A stretch of DNA of 64,000 bases from Calliopsis andreniformis (Eukaryota > Arthropoda > Insecta > Hymenoptera > Andrenidae), in contig NW_027480422.1 of NCBI RefSeq assembly GCF_051401765.1, positions 13,286,001-13,350,000 of the forward strand. The letters are read 5' to 3'. How positions within the stretch are numbered: the stretch's first letter is position 1; each line of letters begins with the position of its first letter. The position numbers were made by a program, and so were the translations under genes. Shown here one piece after another: positions 26,501 through 40,199 of the stretch. A model generated the notes under the pieces. That model saw nothing but the letters and a program-made list of their open reading frames with translations, was not told the DNA's origin and made no database searches.

Positions 26501-26832
26501 CCGACGCATAAAATACAATAAAAACACAACAGTTTTTCCATCGTACAACAGGAATAATTGCAACCAGAGTGAAGGTCATGGATATTTCTACGTTCCGGGC
26601 AACATAGGATTCACTCTAGGGCGTTGCTCCACCAGATCGAATAGTTAGGGCCTAAGGAGTCAACGCCCGACGCATAAAATACAATAAAAACACAACAGTT
26701 TTTCCATCGTACAACAGGAATAATTGCAACCAGAGTGAAGGTGATGGATATTTCTACGTTCCGGGCAACATAGGATTCACTCTAGGGCGTTGCTCCACCA
26801 GATCGAATAGTTAGGGCCTAAGGAGTCAACGC
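26501..26832 (+). repeat. Single-monomer tandem duplication (26,501-26,666, 26,667-26,832)
   Basis: Two adjacent units share ccgacgcataaaatac, aaaaacacaacag, catcgtacaacagg, gatggatatttc-type changes, caacataggattcac and ggcctaaggagtcaacg. They differ at gaaggtcatgg versus gaaggtgatgg. This is a recent one-unit expansion inside otherwise diverged Zone III. Confidence 0.85.
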
Positions 26833-28759
26833 CAGAAGCATAAAGTACAATATAAGTACAACAGTTTTTCCATCGTATAAAACGAGTAATTGCAACCATT
26901 CTGAAAAAAATGGCCATTTCTGCGCTGCGGGCATGCTAGGCTTCACTCTGGGGCGTTGGTCCACCAGATTCAATAGTTAGGGCCTAAGAAGTCAACGCCA
27001 GAAGCATAAAGTACAATAAAAATCCAACAGTGTCTAGATCGTATAACAGGAATAATTGCAACCAGTGTGAAAGTAATGGTCATTTCTACGTTACGGGCAA
27101 CCTAGGCTTCACTCTAGGGCGTTGCTCCACCAGGTCGAATAGCTCGGGCCTTAGAAAACAAAGCCAGACGAGTAAAATACAATAAAAACACAACAGCTTT
27201 TCCATCGTATAAAAGGTATAATTGCAACCAATGTGATGGTAATCGTCATTTCTACGTTCCAGGCAACCTAGGCATCACTCTAGGGCGTTGGTCCACCAGA
27301 TCCAATAGTTAGGGCCTAAGAAGCCAACGCCAGGAGCATCAAATACAAAATAAATACAACATTTTTTCCATCGCAAGGCAGGAATAATTGCAACCAGTGG
27401 GAAAGAAATGGCTATTTCTACATTCAGCGCAACCTAGGTCTCACCCTAGGGCGTGCTCCACCAGATCGAATAGTTAGGGGCTTAGAAAACAAGGCCAGAC
27501 GCATAAAATACAGTAAAAATACAACAGGTTTTCTATTGTACAAAACGATTAATTGCAACCAGTGTGAGAGTAATGGTCATCTCTACGTTCCGGGCAACAT
27601 AGGCTTCACTCTTGGACGTTCCTTCAAGAGATCGAATAGCTAGGACCTTAGAAGTCAACGCCAGAAGCATAAAATACAATATAAGTACAACAGTTTTTCC
27701 ATCGTATAAAAAGAATAATTCCAACCATTATGAAAATAATGGCCATTTCTGAGCTCCGGGCATGCTAGGCTTCACTCTGGGGCGTTGGTCCACCAGATTC
27801 AATAGTTACGGCCTAAGAAGTCAACGCCAGAAGCATAAATACAATATAAATAAAACAGTTTTTCCATCGTATAAAACGAATAATTGCAACCAGTATGAAA
27901 GTTATTGTCATTTCAACGTTCCAGGCAACCTAGACTTCACCTTAGGGCGTTGCTCCACCAGACCGACTAGTTAGGGCCTTAGAAGTCAACGCCGGAAGCA
28001 TAAAATACAATAAAAATACAAGAGTTTTTCCATCGAATAACAGGAATAATTGCAACCACTGTGAAAGTGATGGTCATTTCTACGTTCCGGGCAACCTAGG
28101 CATCACTCTTGGGCTTTGGTCCACCAGATCCAATAGTTAGGGTCTAAGAAGCCAACGCCAGGAGCATCAAATACAAAATAAATACACCAGTCTTTCCATC
28201 GTAAAACAGGTATAATTGCAACCAGTGTGAAAGAAATGGCGATTTCTACATCCAGCGCAACCTAGTCTTCACTCTAGGGCGTGCCCCACCGGATCGAATA
28301 GTTAGGGGCTTAGAAAATAAGGCCAGACGCATAAAATAAAATAAAAATACAACAGGTTGTCCATTGTACAAAACGAATAATTGCAACCAGTGTGAAGGGA
28401 ATGGTCAGTTCTACGTTCCGGGCAACATAGGCTTCACTCTAGGGCGTTGCTCCACCAGGCCGAATAGTTAGGGCCTTAGAAAACAACGCCAGACGCATAA
28501 AATACAATAAAAATGCAACAGCTGTTCCATCGTATAACAGGAGTAACTGCAACCAGTGTGAAAGTCATAGTCATTTCAACGCTCCGGGCAACCTAGGCTT
28601 CACTCTAGGGCGTTGCTCCACCAGATGGAACAGCTAGAGTCTTAGAATTCAACGCCAGAAGCATACTATAAATGAAAATTACAACAGTTTTACCACCGTA
28701 TAACAGGAATAATTGCAAGCAGTGTGAAAGTGATGGTCATTTCTACGTTCCGGTCAACC

Positions 28760-28795
28760 TAGGCTTGGACGATGCCCAACCAGATCGAAAAGTTA
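28760..28795 (+). repeat. Monomer with 7-bp internal deletion
   Basis: Here aggcttggacgatgcccaac replaces the usual aggcttcactctagggcgttgc arrangement: 21 bases instead of 28 separate aggctt from the end of cagatcg. The cttggacg string resembles cactcttggacgt units near 24,955 and 27,610, from which cactc may have been lost. It removes the right arm of the CCTAG/CTAGG dyad in this unit. Confidence 0.7.
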
Positions 28796-31700
28796 GGGCC
28801 TAAGATGTCAACGCCAGAAGCATAAAATAAAAGATAATTACAACAGTTTTTCCATCGTATAACAGGAATAATTGCAACCAGTGTGAAAGTGATGCTCATT
28901 TCTATGTTCCGGGCAACCTAGGATTCACTCTAGGGCGTTGGTCCACCAGATCCAAAAGATGGGGCCTAAGAAGCAAACGCCAGAAGCATAAACTACAATA
29001 AAAATGCAAAAGTTTTTCGATCGTATAACAGGAATAATTGCCACCAGTTTGAAGGTGATGGTCATTTCTGCATTCCGGGCAACCAAGGCTTCACTCTAGG
29101 GCGTTGCTCCTCCAGATAGAATAGTAAGGGCCCAGGATGTCAACGCCAGTAGCATAAAATACAATATAAATGCAACAGTTTTTCAATCGTGTAACAGGAA
29201 TAATTGCAAAAAGTGTGAAAGATATGGTCATTTCTACGTTGCGGGCACCCTAGGCTTCACTCTAGGGCATTGTTCCACTACATCGAATAGCTACGCCCTT
29301 AGGAGTCAACGCCATAACTATAAAAAACAATATAAATACAACAGTTTTTCCATTGTATAAAATGAATAATTGCAAACAGTGTGGAAGTAATGGTCATTCC
29401 TACTTTCCGGGCAACCTAGGCATCACGCTAGGGCCTTGCTCCTCCATATCGAATAGCTACGGCCTTAGAAGTCAACGGCTGAAGCATGAAATACAATAAA
29501 AACAAAACACTTTTTCCATCGTATAACTGGAATAATTGCAACCAGTGTGAAAGTACAGGTCATTTCTACGTTCCGGGCAACCTAGGTTTCGCTCTAGGGC
29601 GTTGCTCCACCAGATCGAATAGATAGGGACTTAGAAGTCAACGCCAGAAGTATAAAATACAATAAAAATGCAACAGATTTTCCATCGTATAAAAGGAATA
29701 ATTGCAACCAGTGTGAAAGTAATGGCCATTTCTGCGTTCCGGGCAACCTAGGCTTCACTCTTGGGCGTTGCCCCACCACATCTATTAGCTACGGCCTTAG
29801 AAGTCACCTCCTGAAGCACAAAATACAATAAAAGTAGAACAGTTTTTCATCGTATAACGGGAATAATTGCAACAAATGTGAACGTGATGGTCATTACCAC
29901 GTTCCGGGCAACCTAGGCATCACCCCTGGGCGTTGCTCCGCCAGATCCAATAGTTAGGACCTAAGAAGTCAGCGCCAGAAGCATAAAATACAATATAAGT
30001 ACAACAGTTTTTCCATCGTATAAAACGAATAATTGCAACCAGTTTGAAAGATATGGTCACTTCTGCGTTGCAGGCATCCTAGGCTTCACTCTAGGGCATT
30101 GCTCCCCCACATCGAATAGCTACGGCCTTTGAAGTCAACGCCATAACTATAAAAAACAGTATAAATACAACAGTTTTACCATCGTATAACAGGAACAATT
30201 GCAACCAGTGTGTAAGATATGGTCATTTTTACGTTTCGGGCTACATAGGCTTCACTCTAGGGTGTTTTTCGACCACATCGAATAGCTATGGCCTTACAAG
30301 TCAACGACAGAGGCATAAAATGCAAAATAAATACAACAGTTCTTCCATCGTATAGCAAGAATAATTGCAACCAGCTTGAAAGTAATGATCATTTCGACGT
30401 TTCGGGCATCCTAGACTTAACTCTGAGGCATTGCTCCACCAGATCGAAGAGATAGGATCTTAGAAAACAACGCCAGAATCATAAAATACAAAATAAATAC
30501 AACTGTTTTTCCATTGTATAAAACGAATAATAGCAGCCAGTGTGAAAGTTATGGTCACTTCTACGTTCCGGGCAACCTAGGCTTAACACTAGGGCGTTGC
30601 TCCACCGGGTCGAATAGTTAGGGCCTAAGAAGTCAACGCCAGAAGCATAAAATACAATAAAAATAGAACAGTTTTTCTATCGTATAACCGTGAATAATTG
30701 CAACAAATGTGAACGTGATGGTCATTACCGCGTTCCGGGCAACCTGGGCTTCACTCTAGGGCGTTGCCCCACCACATCGAATAGATTCGGCCTTAGAAGT
30801 CAACGCCAGAAGCATAAAATAAAATAAAAATGCAAAAGTTTTTCCAACGTATAACAGGAGTAACTGCAACCAGTGTGAGAGTACTGGTCATTTCTACATT
30901 CCGGGCAACCCAGGCCTCACTATAGGGCAGTGCTCCACCAGATCGAATAGTTAGGACCTAAGAAGTCAACGCCAGAAGCATAAAATACAATAAAAATTCA
31001 ACAGCTTTTCCATTGTATAACAGGATTAATTGCAACCAATGTGAAAGTAATGGTCATTCCTACGTTCCGGGCAACCTAGGCTTCACTCTAGGGCGTTACT
31101 TCACCACATCGAATAGCCACGGCCTTAGAAGTCAACGCCAGAGGCATAAAATACAATATAAATAAAACAGTTTTTCCATCGTATAAAATGATTAATTGCA
31201 AACTTTGTGAAAGTAACGGTCATTTCTACGTTCAGGGCAACGTAGGCTTCACCCTAGGGCGTTGCTCCACCACGTGGAATAACTACAGCCTTAGAAGTCA
31301 ACGAAAGAAGCATAAAATACAATACAAATACAGCAGTTTTTCCATTCTCTGAAATGAATAATTGCAACCAGTGTGAAAGTACTGGTCATTTCTACGTTTC
31401 GGGTAACCTAGGCTTCACTCTTTGGCGTTGCTGCACCAGATAGAATAGCTGGGGTCTTAGAATTCAACTCCAGAAGAATAAAATACAACATAAGTACAAC
31501 AGTTTTTCCATCGTATAGAATGAATAATTACAAACAGTGTGAAAGTAATGGTCACTTCTACGTTCCGGGCAACCTAGGCTTCACTCTAGGGCGTTGCTCA
31601 ACCACATCGAATAGCTACGGCCCTAGAAGACAACGCCATAACTATTAAATACAATATAAATACAACAGTCTTTCCATCGTATAAAACGAATAATTGCAAC

Positions 31701-32509
31701 CATACTGATAGTTATGGTCATTTCTACGTTCCGGGCAACCTATGCTTCACTCTAGGGCGTTGCTCCTCCAGATAGAATAGTTAGGGCCCAGGAAGTCAAC
31801 GCCAGAAGCATAAAATACAATATAAATACTACAGCTTTTCCCTTGTATAACAGGAATAATTGCAACCAGTGTGAAAGGTATGGTCATTTCTACGTTCCGG
31901 GCAACCTAGGCTTCACTCTAAGTCGTTGCTCCACCAGATCGAATAGTTAGTGCCTTAGAAGTCAGCGCCCGAAGCATAAAATTCAATAAAGATGCAACAG
32001 TTTTTCCATCGTATAACAGGAATAATTGCAACCAGTGTGAAAGTAATGGTCATTTCTACGTTCCGGGCAACCTAGGTTACGCTCTAGGGCGTTGCTCCAC
32101 CACATCGAATAGCTGCGGCCTTAGAAGTCAACGCCAGAAGCATAAACTACAATATAAATGCAACAGTTTTTCAATCGTATAACAGGAATAATTGCAAACA
32201 GTGTGAAAGGTATGGTCATTTCTACGTTGCGGGCATCCTAGGCTTCACTCTAGGGCATTGCTCCACCACATGGAATAGCTACGGCCTTAGAAGTCAACGC
32301 CATAACTATAAAAAACAATATAAATACAACAGTTTTTCCATCGTATAACAGGAATAATTGCAACCAGTGTGAAGGTAATGGTCTTTTCTACGTTCCGGGC
32401 AACCTAGGCTTCACTACAGGGCGGTGCTCCACCAGATGAAATAGTTAGGGCCTAAGAAGTCATCGCCAGAAGCATAAAATACAATATAAATACAACAGCT
32501 TTTCCATCG

Positions 32510-32525
32510 TATATAATGTATATTT
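32510..32525 (+). repeat. First unit of the tatataatgtatattt subfamily
   Basis: The 16 bases tatataatgtatattt occupy the place of the common tataacaggaataatt. Similar units follow near 32,675, 34,335, 35,165, 36,505, 36,670, 39,495, 42,645, 43,645, 43,810, 45,471, 47,130, 48,789 and 51,941, in variants tatatgatgtatattt and tatatgacgtatattt. I see none before 32.5 kb, so the subfamily is regionally confined. Confidence 0.75.
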
Positions 32526-34429
32526 GCAAACAGTGTGAAAGTAATGGTCATTTCAACGTTCCGGGCAGCCTAGGCTTCACTACAGGGCGGTGCTCCACCA
32601 GATCAAATAGTTAGGGCCTAAGAAGTCAACGCCAGAAGCATAAAATGCAATATAAATACACCAGCATTTCCATCGTATATAATTTATATTTGCAAACAGT
32701 GTGAAAGTAACGGTCATTTCTACGCTCCGGGCGACCTAGGCTTCACTCAAGGGCGTTGCTCCACCACATCGAATAGTTTGGGACTTAGAATTCGACGCCA
32801 GAAGCATAAAATACAACATAAGTACAACAGTTTTTCCATCGTATAACAGGAATAATTGCAACCAGTGTGTAAGTACAGGTCATTTCTACGTTCCGGGCAA
32901 CCTAGGCTTCGCTCAAGGGCGTTGCTCCACCAGATCGAATAGCAAGGGACTTAGAACTCAACGCCTGAAGCATAAAATATAATATAAATACAACAGTTTT
33001 TCCAGCGTATAACAGGAATAATTGCAACCAGTGTGAAAGACATGGTCATTTCTACGTTCCAGGCAACCTAGGCTTCACTCTAAGGCGTTGCTCCACCAGA
33101 TCGAATAGTTAGGGCCTAAGAAGTCAACACCAGAAGCATAAAATGCATTATAAATACAACAGTTTTTCCATTGTATAAAATGAATAATTGCAAACAGTGT
33201 GGAAGTAATGGTTATTCCTACGTTCCGGGTAACATAGGCTTCGCGCTAGGGCGTTGCTCCACCACATCGAATAGCTACGGCCTTAGGTGTCAACGCCAGA
33301 GGCATAACATACAATATAAGTACAACAGTTTTTCCATCGTATAAAACGAATAGTTGCAATCAGTATGAAGGTTATGGTCATTTCTTCGTTCCGGGCAACC
33401 TAGGCTTCCCTCTAGGGCGTGGTTCCCACAGATAGAATAGTTAGGGCCTAAGAAGTCAACGCCAGAAGCATAAACTGCAATATAAATACAACAGTTATTC
33501 CCTTGTATAACAGGAATAATTGCAACCAGTGTGAAAGGTATGGTCATTTCTACGTTCCGGGCAACCTAGCCTTCACTCTAGGGCATTGCTCCACCCCATC
33601 GAATAGCTACGGCCATAGAAGTCAGCGCAATAACTATAAAATACATTATAAATACAACAGTTTTTCCCTTGTATAACAGGGATAATTGCAACCACTGTGA
33701 TAGCTATGGTCATTTCTACGTTCCGGGCAACCTAGGCCTCACTCTAGGGCGTTGCTCCACCACCATCGAATAGTTAGGTCCTTAGAAGTCAATGCCAGAA
33801 GCATAAAATGCAATATAAATATAACAGTTTTTCCACTGTATAATATGAATAATTGCAAACAGTGTGGAAGTAATGGTCATTTCTACGTTCCGGGCAACCT
33901 AGGCTTCACTCTAGGGCGTTGCTGAACCACATCGAATAGCTACGGCCGTAGGAGACAACGCCAGAGGCATAAAATACAAAATAAATACAGCAGTTTTTCC
34001 ATCGTATAACAAGAATAATTGCAACCAGTGTGAAAGTGATGGTCATTTCTACATTCCGGGCAACCTAGGCTTCACTCTAGGGCGTTGCTCCACCAGATCG
34101 AATAGTTCGGGCCTAAGAAGTCACCGCAAGAAGCATAAAATACAATATAAGTACAACAGTTATTCCCTTGTATAACAGGAGTAATTGCAACTAGTGTGAA
34201 AGCTATGGTCATTTCGACGTTCCGGGCAACCTAGGCTTCACTCTAGGGCGTTGCTCCACCACATCGAATAGTTAGGGCCTTAGAAGTCAATGCCAGAAGC
34301 ATAAAATACAAAATATATACAACAGCTTGTCCATCATATATGATGTATATTCGGAAACAGTGTGAAAGTAACGGTCATTTCTACGTTCCGGGCAACCTAG
34401 GCTTCGCTCAAGGGAGTTGCTCCACCAGA

Positions 34430-35884
34430 TCGAATAGCTAGGGCCTAAGAAGTCAACACCAGAAGCATAAAATACAATATAAATACAACAGTTTTTCTAT
34501 CATATAATACGAATAATTGCAACCAGTATGAAAGTTATGGTCATTTCTACGTTCCGGGCAACCTGGGCGACACCAGAGGGCGTTGCTCCGCCAGATCCAA
34601 TAGTTAGGACCTAAGAAGTCAACGCCAGAAGCATAAAATACAAAATAGATACAACAGTTTTTCCATCGTATAGCAGGAATAATTGCAACTAGTGTGAAAG
34701 TGATGGTCATTTCTACGTTCCGGGCAACCTAGGCTTCAGTCTAGGGCGTGGTTCCTCCAGATCGAATAGTTAGGGCCTAAGAAGTCAACGCCAGAAGCAT
34801 AAAATACAATATAAATACAACAGTTTTTCGCTTGTATAACAGGGATAATTGCAACCACTGTGATACCTATGGTCATTTCTACGTTCCGGGCAACCTTGGC
34901 TTCACTCCAGGGCGTTGCTCCACCACATCGAATAGTTAGGGCCTTAGAGAACAACTCCAGACGCATAAAATACAATACAAATACATCAGTTTTTCCCCTG
35001 TATAATATGAATAATTGCAAACAGTGTGGAAGTAATGGTCATTTCTACGTTCCGGGCAACCTAGACTTCACATTGCGGCGTTGCTCAATCACATCGAATA
35101 GCTACGGCCCTAGAAGACAACGCCATAACTATAAAATACAATATAAATACAACAGCTTTTCCATCGTATACGATGTATATTTGGAAACAGTGTGAAAGTA
35201 AAGGTCATTTCTACGTTCCGGGCAACCTAGGCTTCACTCTAGTGCGTTGCTCCACCAGATCGAATAGTTAGGGCCTTAGAAGTCGACGCCAGAGGCATAA
35301 AATACAATATAAATACAACAGTTTTTCAATCGTATAACAGGAATAATTGCAAACAGTGTGAAAGATATGGTCATTTCTACGTTGCGGGCAACCTAGGCTT
35401 CACTCTAGGGCGTTTCTCCGCCACATCGAATAGCTACGGCCCTAGAAGTCAACGCCTGAAGCATAAAATATAATATAAATACAACAGATTTTCCATCGTA
35501 TAACAGGAATAATTGCAACCAGTGTGAAAGACAAGGTCATTTCTACGTTCCAGGCAACCTAGGCTTCACTCTTGGGTGTTGCTCCACCAGATCGAATAGT
35601 TAGGGCCTAAGAAGTCAACGCCAGAAGCATAAAATACAATACAAATACAACAGTTTTTCTATCGTATAATACGAATATATAATACGAATAATTGCAACCA
35701 GTATGAAAGTTATGGTCATTTCTACGTTCCGGGCAACCTGGGCGACACCAGAGGGCGTTGCTCCGCCAGATCCAATAGTTAGGACCTAAGAAGTCAACGC
35801 CAGAAGCATAAAATACAAAATAGATACAACAGTTTTTCCATCGTATAACAGGAATAATTGCAACTAGTGTGAAAGTGATGGTCA
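34430..35884 (+). repeat. ~9-monomer block, copy 1 of a 26-monomer-offset pair
   Basis: Matches 38,758-40,199 at 4,328 bp before, and 4,315 bp after, a 13-bp tandem insertion present only in this copy at 35,665-35,690. Shared markers are gggcgacaccagagggcg, gtgatacctatgg, gagaacaactccagacgc/gaaaacaactccagacgc, gttgctcaatcacatcg and gaaagacaaggtcatttc. The removal of 13 bp restores an almost exact 26x166 spacing. Confidence 0.85.
35665..35690 (+). repeat. 13-bp direct repeat inside one monomer
   Basis: The 13-mer tataatacgaata occurs twice in immediate succession (35,665-35,677 and 35,678-35,690). The sister unit near 39,980 and the parent-like unit near 34,495 have it once. It is a slippage-type microduplication that is unusual in an array where most changes are substitutions or whole-unit gains. 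Confidence 0.9.
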
Positions 35885-38204
35885 TTTCTATGTTCCGGGC
35901 AACCTAGGCTTCAGTCTAGGGCGTGGTTCCCCCAGATAGAATAGTTAGGGCCTAAGAAGTCAACGCCAGAAGCATAAACTGCAATATAAATACAACAGTT
36001 ATTCCCTTGTATAACAGGAATAATTGCAACCAGTGTGACAGGTATGGTCATTTCTACGTTCCGGGCAACCTAGCCTTCACTCTAGGGCATTGCTGCACCC
36101 CATCGAATAGATACGGCCATAGAAGTCAACGCCATAACTATAAAATACATTATAAATACAACAGTTTTTCCATTGTATAAAATGAATAATTGCAAACAGT
36201 GTGGAAGTAATGGTTATTTCTACGTTCCGGGCAACCTAGGCTTCACGCTAGGGCGTTGCTCCACCAGATCGAATAGTTAGGGCCTAAGAAGTCAACGCCA
36301 GAAGCATAAAATACAATATAAATACAACAGTTTTTCCCTTGTATAACAGGGATAAATGCAACCACTGTGATAGCTATGGTCATTTCTACGTTCCGGGCAA
36401 CCTAGGCTTCACTCTAGGGCGTTGCTCCACCACATCGAATAGTTAGGGCCTTAGAAGTCAATGCCAGAAGCATAAAATACAAAATATATACAACAGCTTG
36501 TCCATCGTATATGATGTATATTTGGAAACAGTGTGAAAGTAAAGGTCATTTCTACGTTCCGGGCAGCCTAGGCTTCACTACAAGGCAGTGCTCCACCAGA
36601 TCAAATAGTTAGGGCCTAAGTAGTCAACGCCAGAAGCATAAAATACAATATAAATACAACGGCTTTTCCATCGTATACAATGTATATTTGCAAACAGTGT
36701 GAAAGTAACGGTCATTTCTACGTTCCGGGCAACCTAGGCTTCGCTCAAGGGAGTTGCTCCACCAGATCGAATAGCTAGGGCCTAAGAAGTCAACGCCAGA
36801 GGCATAACATACAATATTAGTACAACAGTTTTTCCATCGTATAAAACGAATAATTGCAATCAGTATGAAGGTTATGGTCATTTCTACGATCCGGGCAACC
36901 TAGGCTTCACCCTAGGCGTTGCTACACCAGATCCAATAGTTAGGGCCTAAGAAGTCAACGCCACAAGCATAAAGTACAATAAAAATCCAACAGTTTGTCC
37001 ATCGAATAACAGGAATAATGGCAACCAGTGTGAAAATGATGGTCATTTCTACGTTCCGGGCAACATAGGCTTCACTCTAGGTCGTTGCTCCACCATGTCG
37101 AATAGCTGCGGCCTTAGGAGTCACCGACAGAGGCATAAAATACAAAATAAATACAACAGTTTTTCCATCGTATAACAAGAATAATTGCAACCAGTGTGAA
37201 AGTGATGGTCATTTCTACATTCCGGGCAACCTAGGCTTCACTCTAGGGCGTTGCTCCACAAGACCGAATAGTTAGGGCCTAAGAAGTCAACGCCAGGGGC
37301 ATAAAATACAATATAAATACAACAGTTTTTCGCTTGTATAACAGGAATAATTGCAACCAGTGTGAAAGCTATGGTCATTTCTACGTTCCGTGCAGCCTAG
37401 GCTTCACTCTAGGTCGTTGCTCCACCAGGTCGAATAGTTGGGGCCTTAGAAAACAACTCCAGGCGCATAAAATACAATAAATATACAACAGTTTTTCCCT
37501 TGTATAACAGAAATAATTGCAACCAGTGTGAAAGGTATGGTCATTTCTACGTTCCGGGAAACATAGGCTTCACTATAGGTCGTTGTTCCACCACATCGAA
37601 TAGCTACGGCCTTAGGAGTCAAGGCCAGAGGCATAAAATACAAAATAAATACAACAGTTTTTCCATCGTATAACAAGAATAATTGCAACCAGTGTGAAAG
37701 TGATGGTCATTTGTACATTCCGGGCAACCTAGGCTTCACTCTAGGGCGTTGCTCCAACAGATCCAATAGATAGGACCTTAGAAGTCAACGCCAGAAGCAT
37801 AAAATACAATATAAATACAACAGTTTTTCCATCGTATAACAGGAATCATTGCAACGAGTGTGAAATATATGGTCATTTCTACATTCCGGGCAACCTATGC
37901 TTCACTCTAGGGCGTTGCTCCACCAGATCGAATAGTTAGGGCCTAAGAACTCAACGCAAGAAGCATAAAATACAATATAAGTACAACAGTTTTTCCCTTG
38001 TATAACAGGAGTAAATGCAACCAGTGTGAAAGCTATGGTCATTTCTACGTTCCGGGCAACCTAGGCTTCACTCTAGGGCGTTGCTCCACCACATCGAATA
38101 GTTAGGGCCTTAGAAGTCAATGCCAGAAGCATAAAATACAATAAATATACAACAGTTTTACCATCGTATAACTGGCATAATTGCAACCAGTGTAAAAGTA
38201 CAGG

Positions 38205-38970
38205 TCATTTCTACGTTCCGGGCAACCTAGGCTTCACCCTATTACGTTGCTCCACTAGATCGAATAGCCAGGGCCTTAGAAGTCAACGCCAGGTGCATAA
38301 AGTAAAATAAAAATAGAGCAGTTATTCCATCGTATAACTGGAATAATTACAATCAGTGTGAAAGGAATCGGCATTTCTACGTTCCGTGCAACCTAGACTT
38401 CACTCTAGGCCGTTGCTCCACCAGGTCGAATAGTTGGGGACTTAGAAAACAACTCCAGGCGCATAAAATACAATAAATATACAACAGTTTTACCATCGTA
38501 TAACTGGCATAATTGCAACCAGTGTGAAAGATATGGTCATTTCTACGTTGCGGGCAACCTAGGCTTCACTCTAGGGCGTTTCTCCACCACATCGAATAGC
38601 TACGGCCCTAGAAGTCAACGCCTGAAGCATAAAGTATAATATAAATACAACAGTTTTTCCATCGTATAACAGGAATAATTGCAACCAGTGTGAAAGACAA
38701 GGTCATTTCTACGTTCCAGGCAACCTAGGCTTCACTCTTGGGTGTTGCTCCACCAGATCGAATAGTTAGGGCCTAAGAAGTCAACGCCAGAAACATAAAA
38801 TACAATATAAATACAACAGTTTTTCTATCGTATAATACGAATAATTGCAACCAGTATGAAAGTTATGGTCATCTCTACGTTCCGGGCAACCTGGGCGACA
38901 CCAGAGGGCGTTGCTCCGCCAGATCCAATAGTTAGGACCTAAGAAGTCAACGCCAGAAGCATAAAATACA
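38205..38970 (+). repeat. ~4.5-monomer segment repeated at 42,688 and partly at 63,770
   Basis: The run caccctattacgttgctcc, atcgaatagccagggcc, aaaatagagcagttattcc, gtataactggaataattac, gtcgaatagttgggg and gtataactggcataattg recurs at about 42,688-43,453 (offset 4,483 bp, 27x166 plus 1). The first ~230 bp recurs at the right edge of the window, 63,770-64,000. The cctattacg variant disrupts the CTAGG arm of the dyad. Confidence 0.85.
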
Positions 38971-40199
38971 AAATAGATACAACAGTTTTTCCATCGTATA
39001 ACAGGAATAATTGCAACCAGTGTGATAGCTATGGTCATTTCTACGTTCCGGGCAACCTGGGCTTCATTCTAGGGCGTGGTTCCTCCAGATCGAATAGTTA
39101 GGGCCTAAGAAGTCAACGCCAGAAGCATAAAATACAATATAAATACAACAGTTTTTCGCTTGTATAACAGGGATAATTGCAACCACTGTGATACCTATGG
39201 CCATTTCTACGTTCCGGGCAACCTTGGCTTCACTCCAGGGCGTTGCTCCACCACATCGAATAGTTAGGGCCTTAGAAAACAACTCCAGACGCATAAAATA
39301 CAATAAAAATACATCAGTTTTTCCACTGTATAATATGAATAATTGCAAACAGTGTGGAAGTAATGGTCATTTCTACGTTCCGGGCAACCTAGACTTCACT
39401 CTGGGGCGTTGCTCAATCACATCGAATAGCTACGGCCCTAGAAGACAACGCCATAACTATAAAATACAATATAAATACAACAGCTTTTCCATCGTATATG
39501 ATGTATATTTGGAAACAGTGTGAAAGTAAAGGTCATTTCTACGTTCCGGGCAACCTAGGCTTCACTCTAGTGCGTTGCACCACCAGATCGAATAGTTAGG
39601 GCCTCAGAAGTCGACGCCAGAGGCATAAAATACAATATAAATACAACAGTTTTTCAATCGTATAACAGGAATAATTGCAAACAGTGTGAAAGATATGGTC
39701 ATTTCTACGTTGCGGGCAACCTAGGCTTCACTCTAGGGCGTTTCTCCACCACATCGAATAGCTACGGCCCTAGAAGTCAACGCCTGAAGCATAAAATATA
39801 ATATAAATACAACAGTTTTTCCATCGTATAACAGGAATAATTGCAACCAGTGTGAAAGACAAGGTCATTTCTACGTTCCAGGCAACCAAGGCTTCACTCT
39901 TGGGTGTTGCTCCACCAGATCGTATAGTTAGGGCCTAAGAAGTCAACGCCAGAAGCATAAAATACAATATAAATACAACAGTTTTTCTATCGTATAATAC
40001 GAATAATTGCAACCAGTATGAAAGTTATGGTCATTTCTACGTTCCGGGCAACCTGGGCGACACCAGAGGGCGTTGCTCCGCCAGATCCAATAGTTAGGAC
40101 CTAAGAAGTAAACGCCAGAAGCATAAAATACAAAATAGTTACAACAGTTTTTCCATCGTATAACAGGAATAATTGCAACTAGTGTGAAAGTGATGGTCA
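38758..40199 (+). repeat. ~9-monomer block, copy 2 of the 26-monomer-offset pair
   Basis: Counterpart of 34,430-35,884 without the 13-bp insertion. Copy 2 ends where gtgatggtcatttgtacatt replaces gtgatggtcatttctatgtt. Its first part is also shared with 42.7-43.45 kb through a separate 27-monomer register, so this block has taken part in at least two duplications. Confidence 0.85.

Larger units (their letters stand above)
21208..32500 (+). repeat. Zone III: diverged, largely monomeric satellite
   Basis: About 68 monomers with more private substitutions and small indels than elsewhere, and no long higher-order duplication visible by eye. Examples are tcatttcacgttcc (2-bp loss) near 23,105 and 24,263, ggcgtgctccacc near 27,452 and 28,280, and variant units such as ttgggctttgg near 28,110. 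Local duplications are short. The section around 25.2-26.5 kb resembles the 13.8-14.4 and 19.6-20.5 kb parts of Zone II. I infer that Zone III is older or less often homogenised. Confidence 0.75.

Noticed and set aside
32510..32525. AT-rich tatataatgtatattt as a promoter TATA box
   Set aside because: It is a subfamily variant inside the repeat at a fixed monomer phase, with no gene or other promoter element nearby.
34860..35195. A 111-codon plus-strand frame that recurs at 39,188-39,523
   Set aside because: Its recurrence comes from duplication of the whole 26-monomer-offset block, not from selection on a protein. Flanking non-frame sequence is just as similar.
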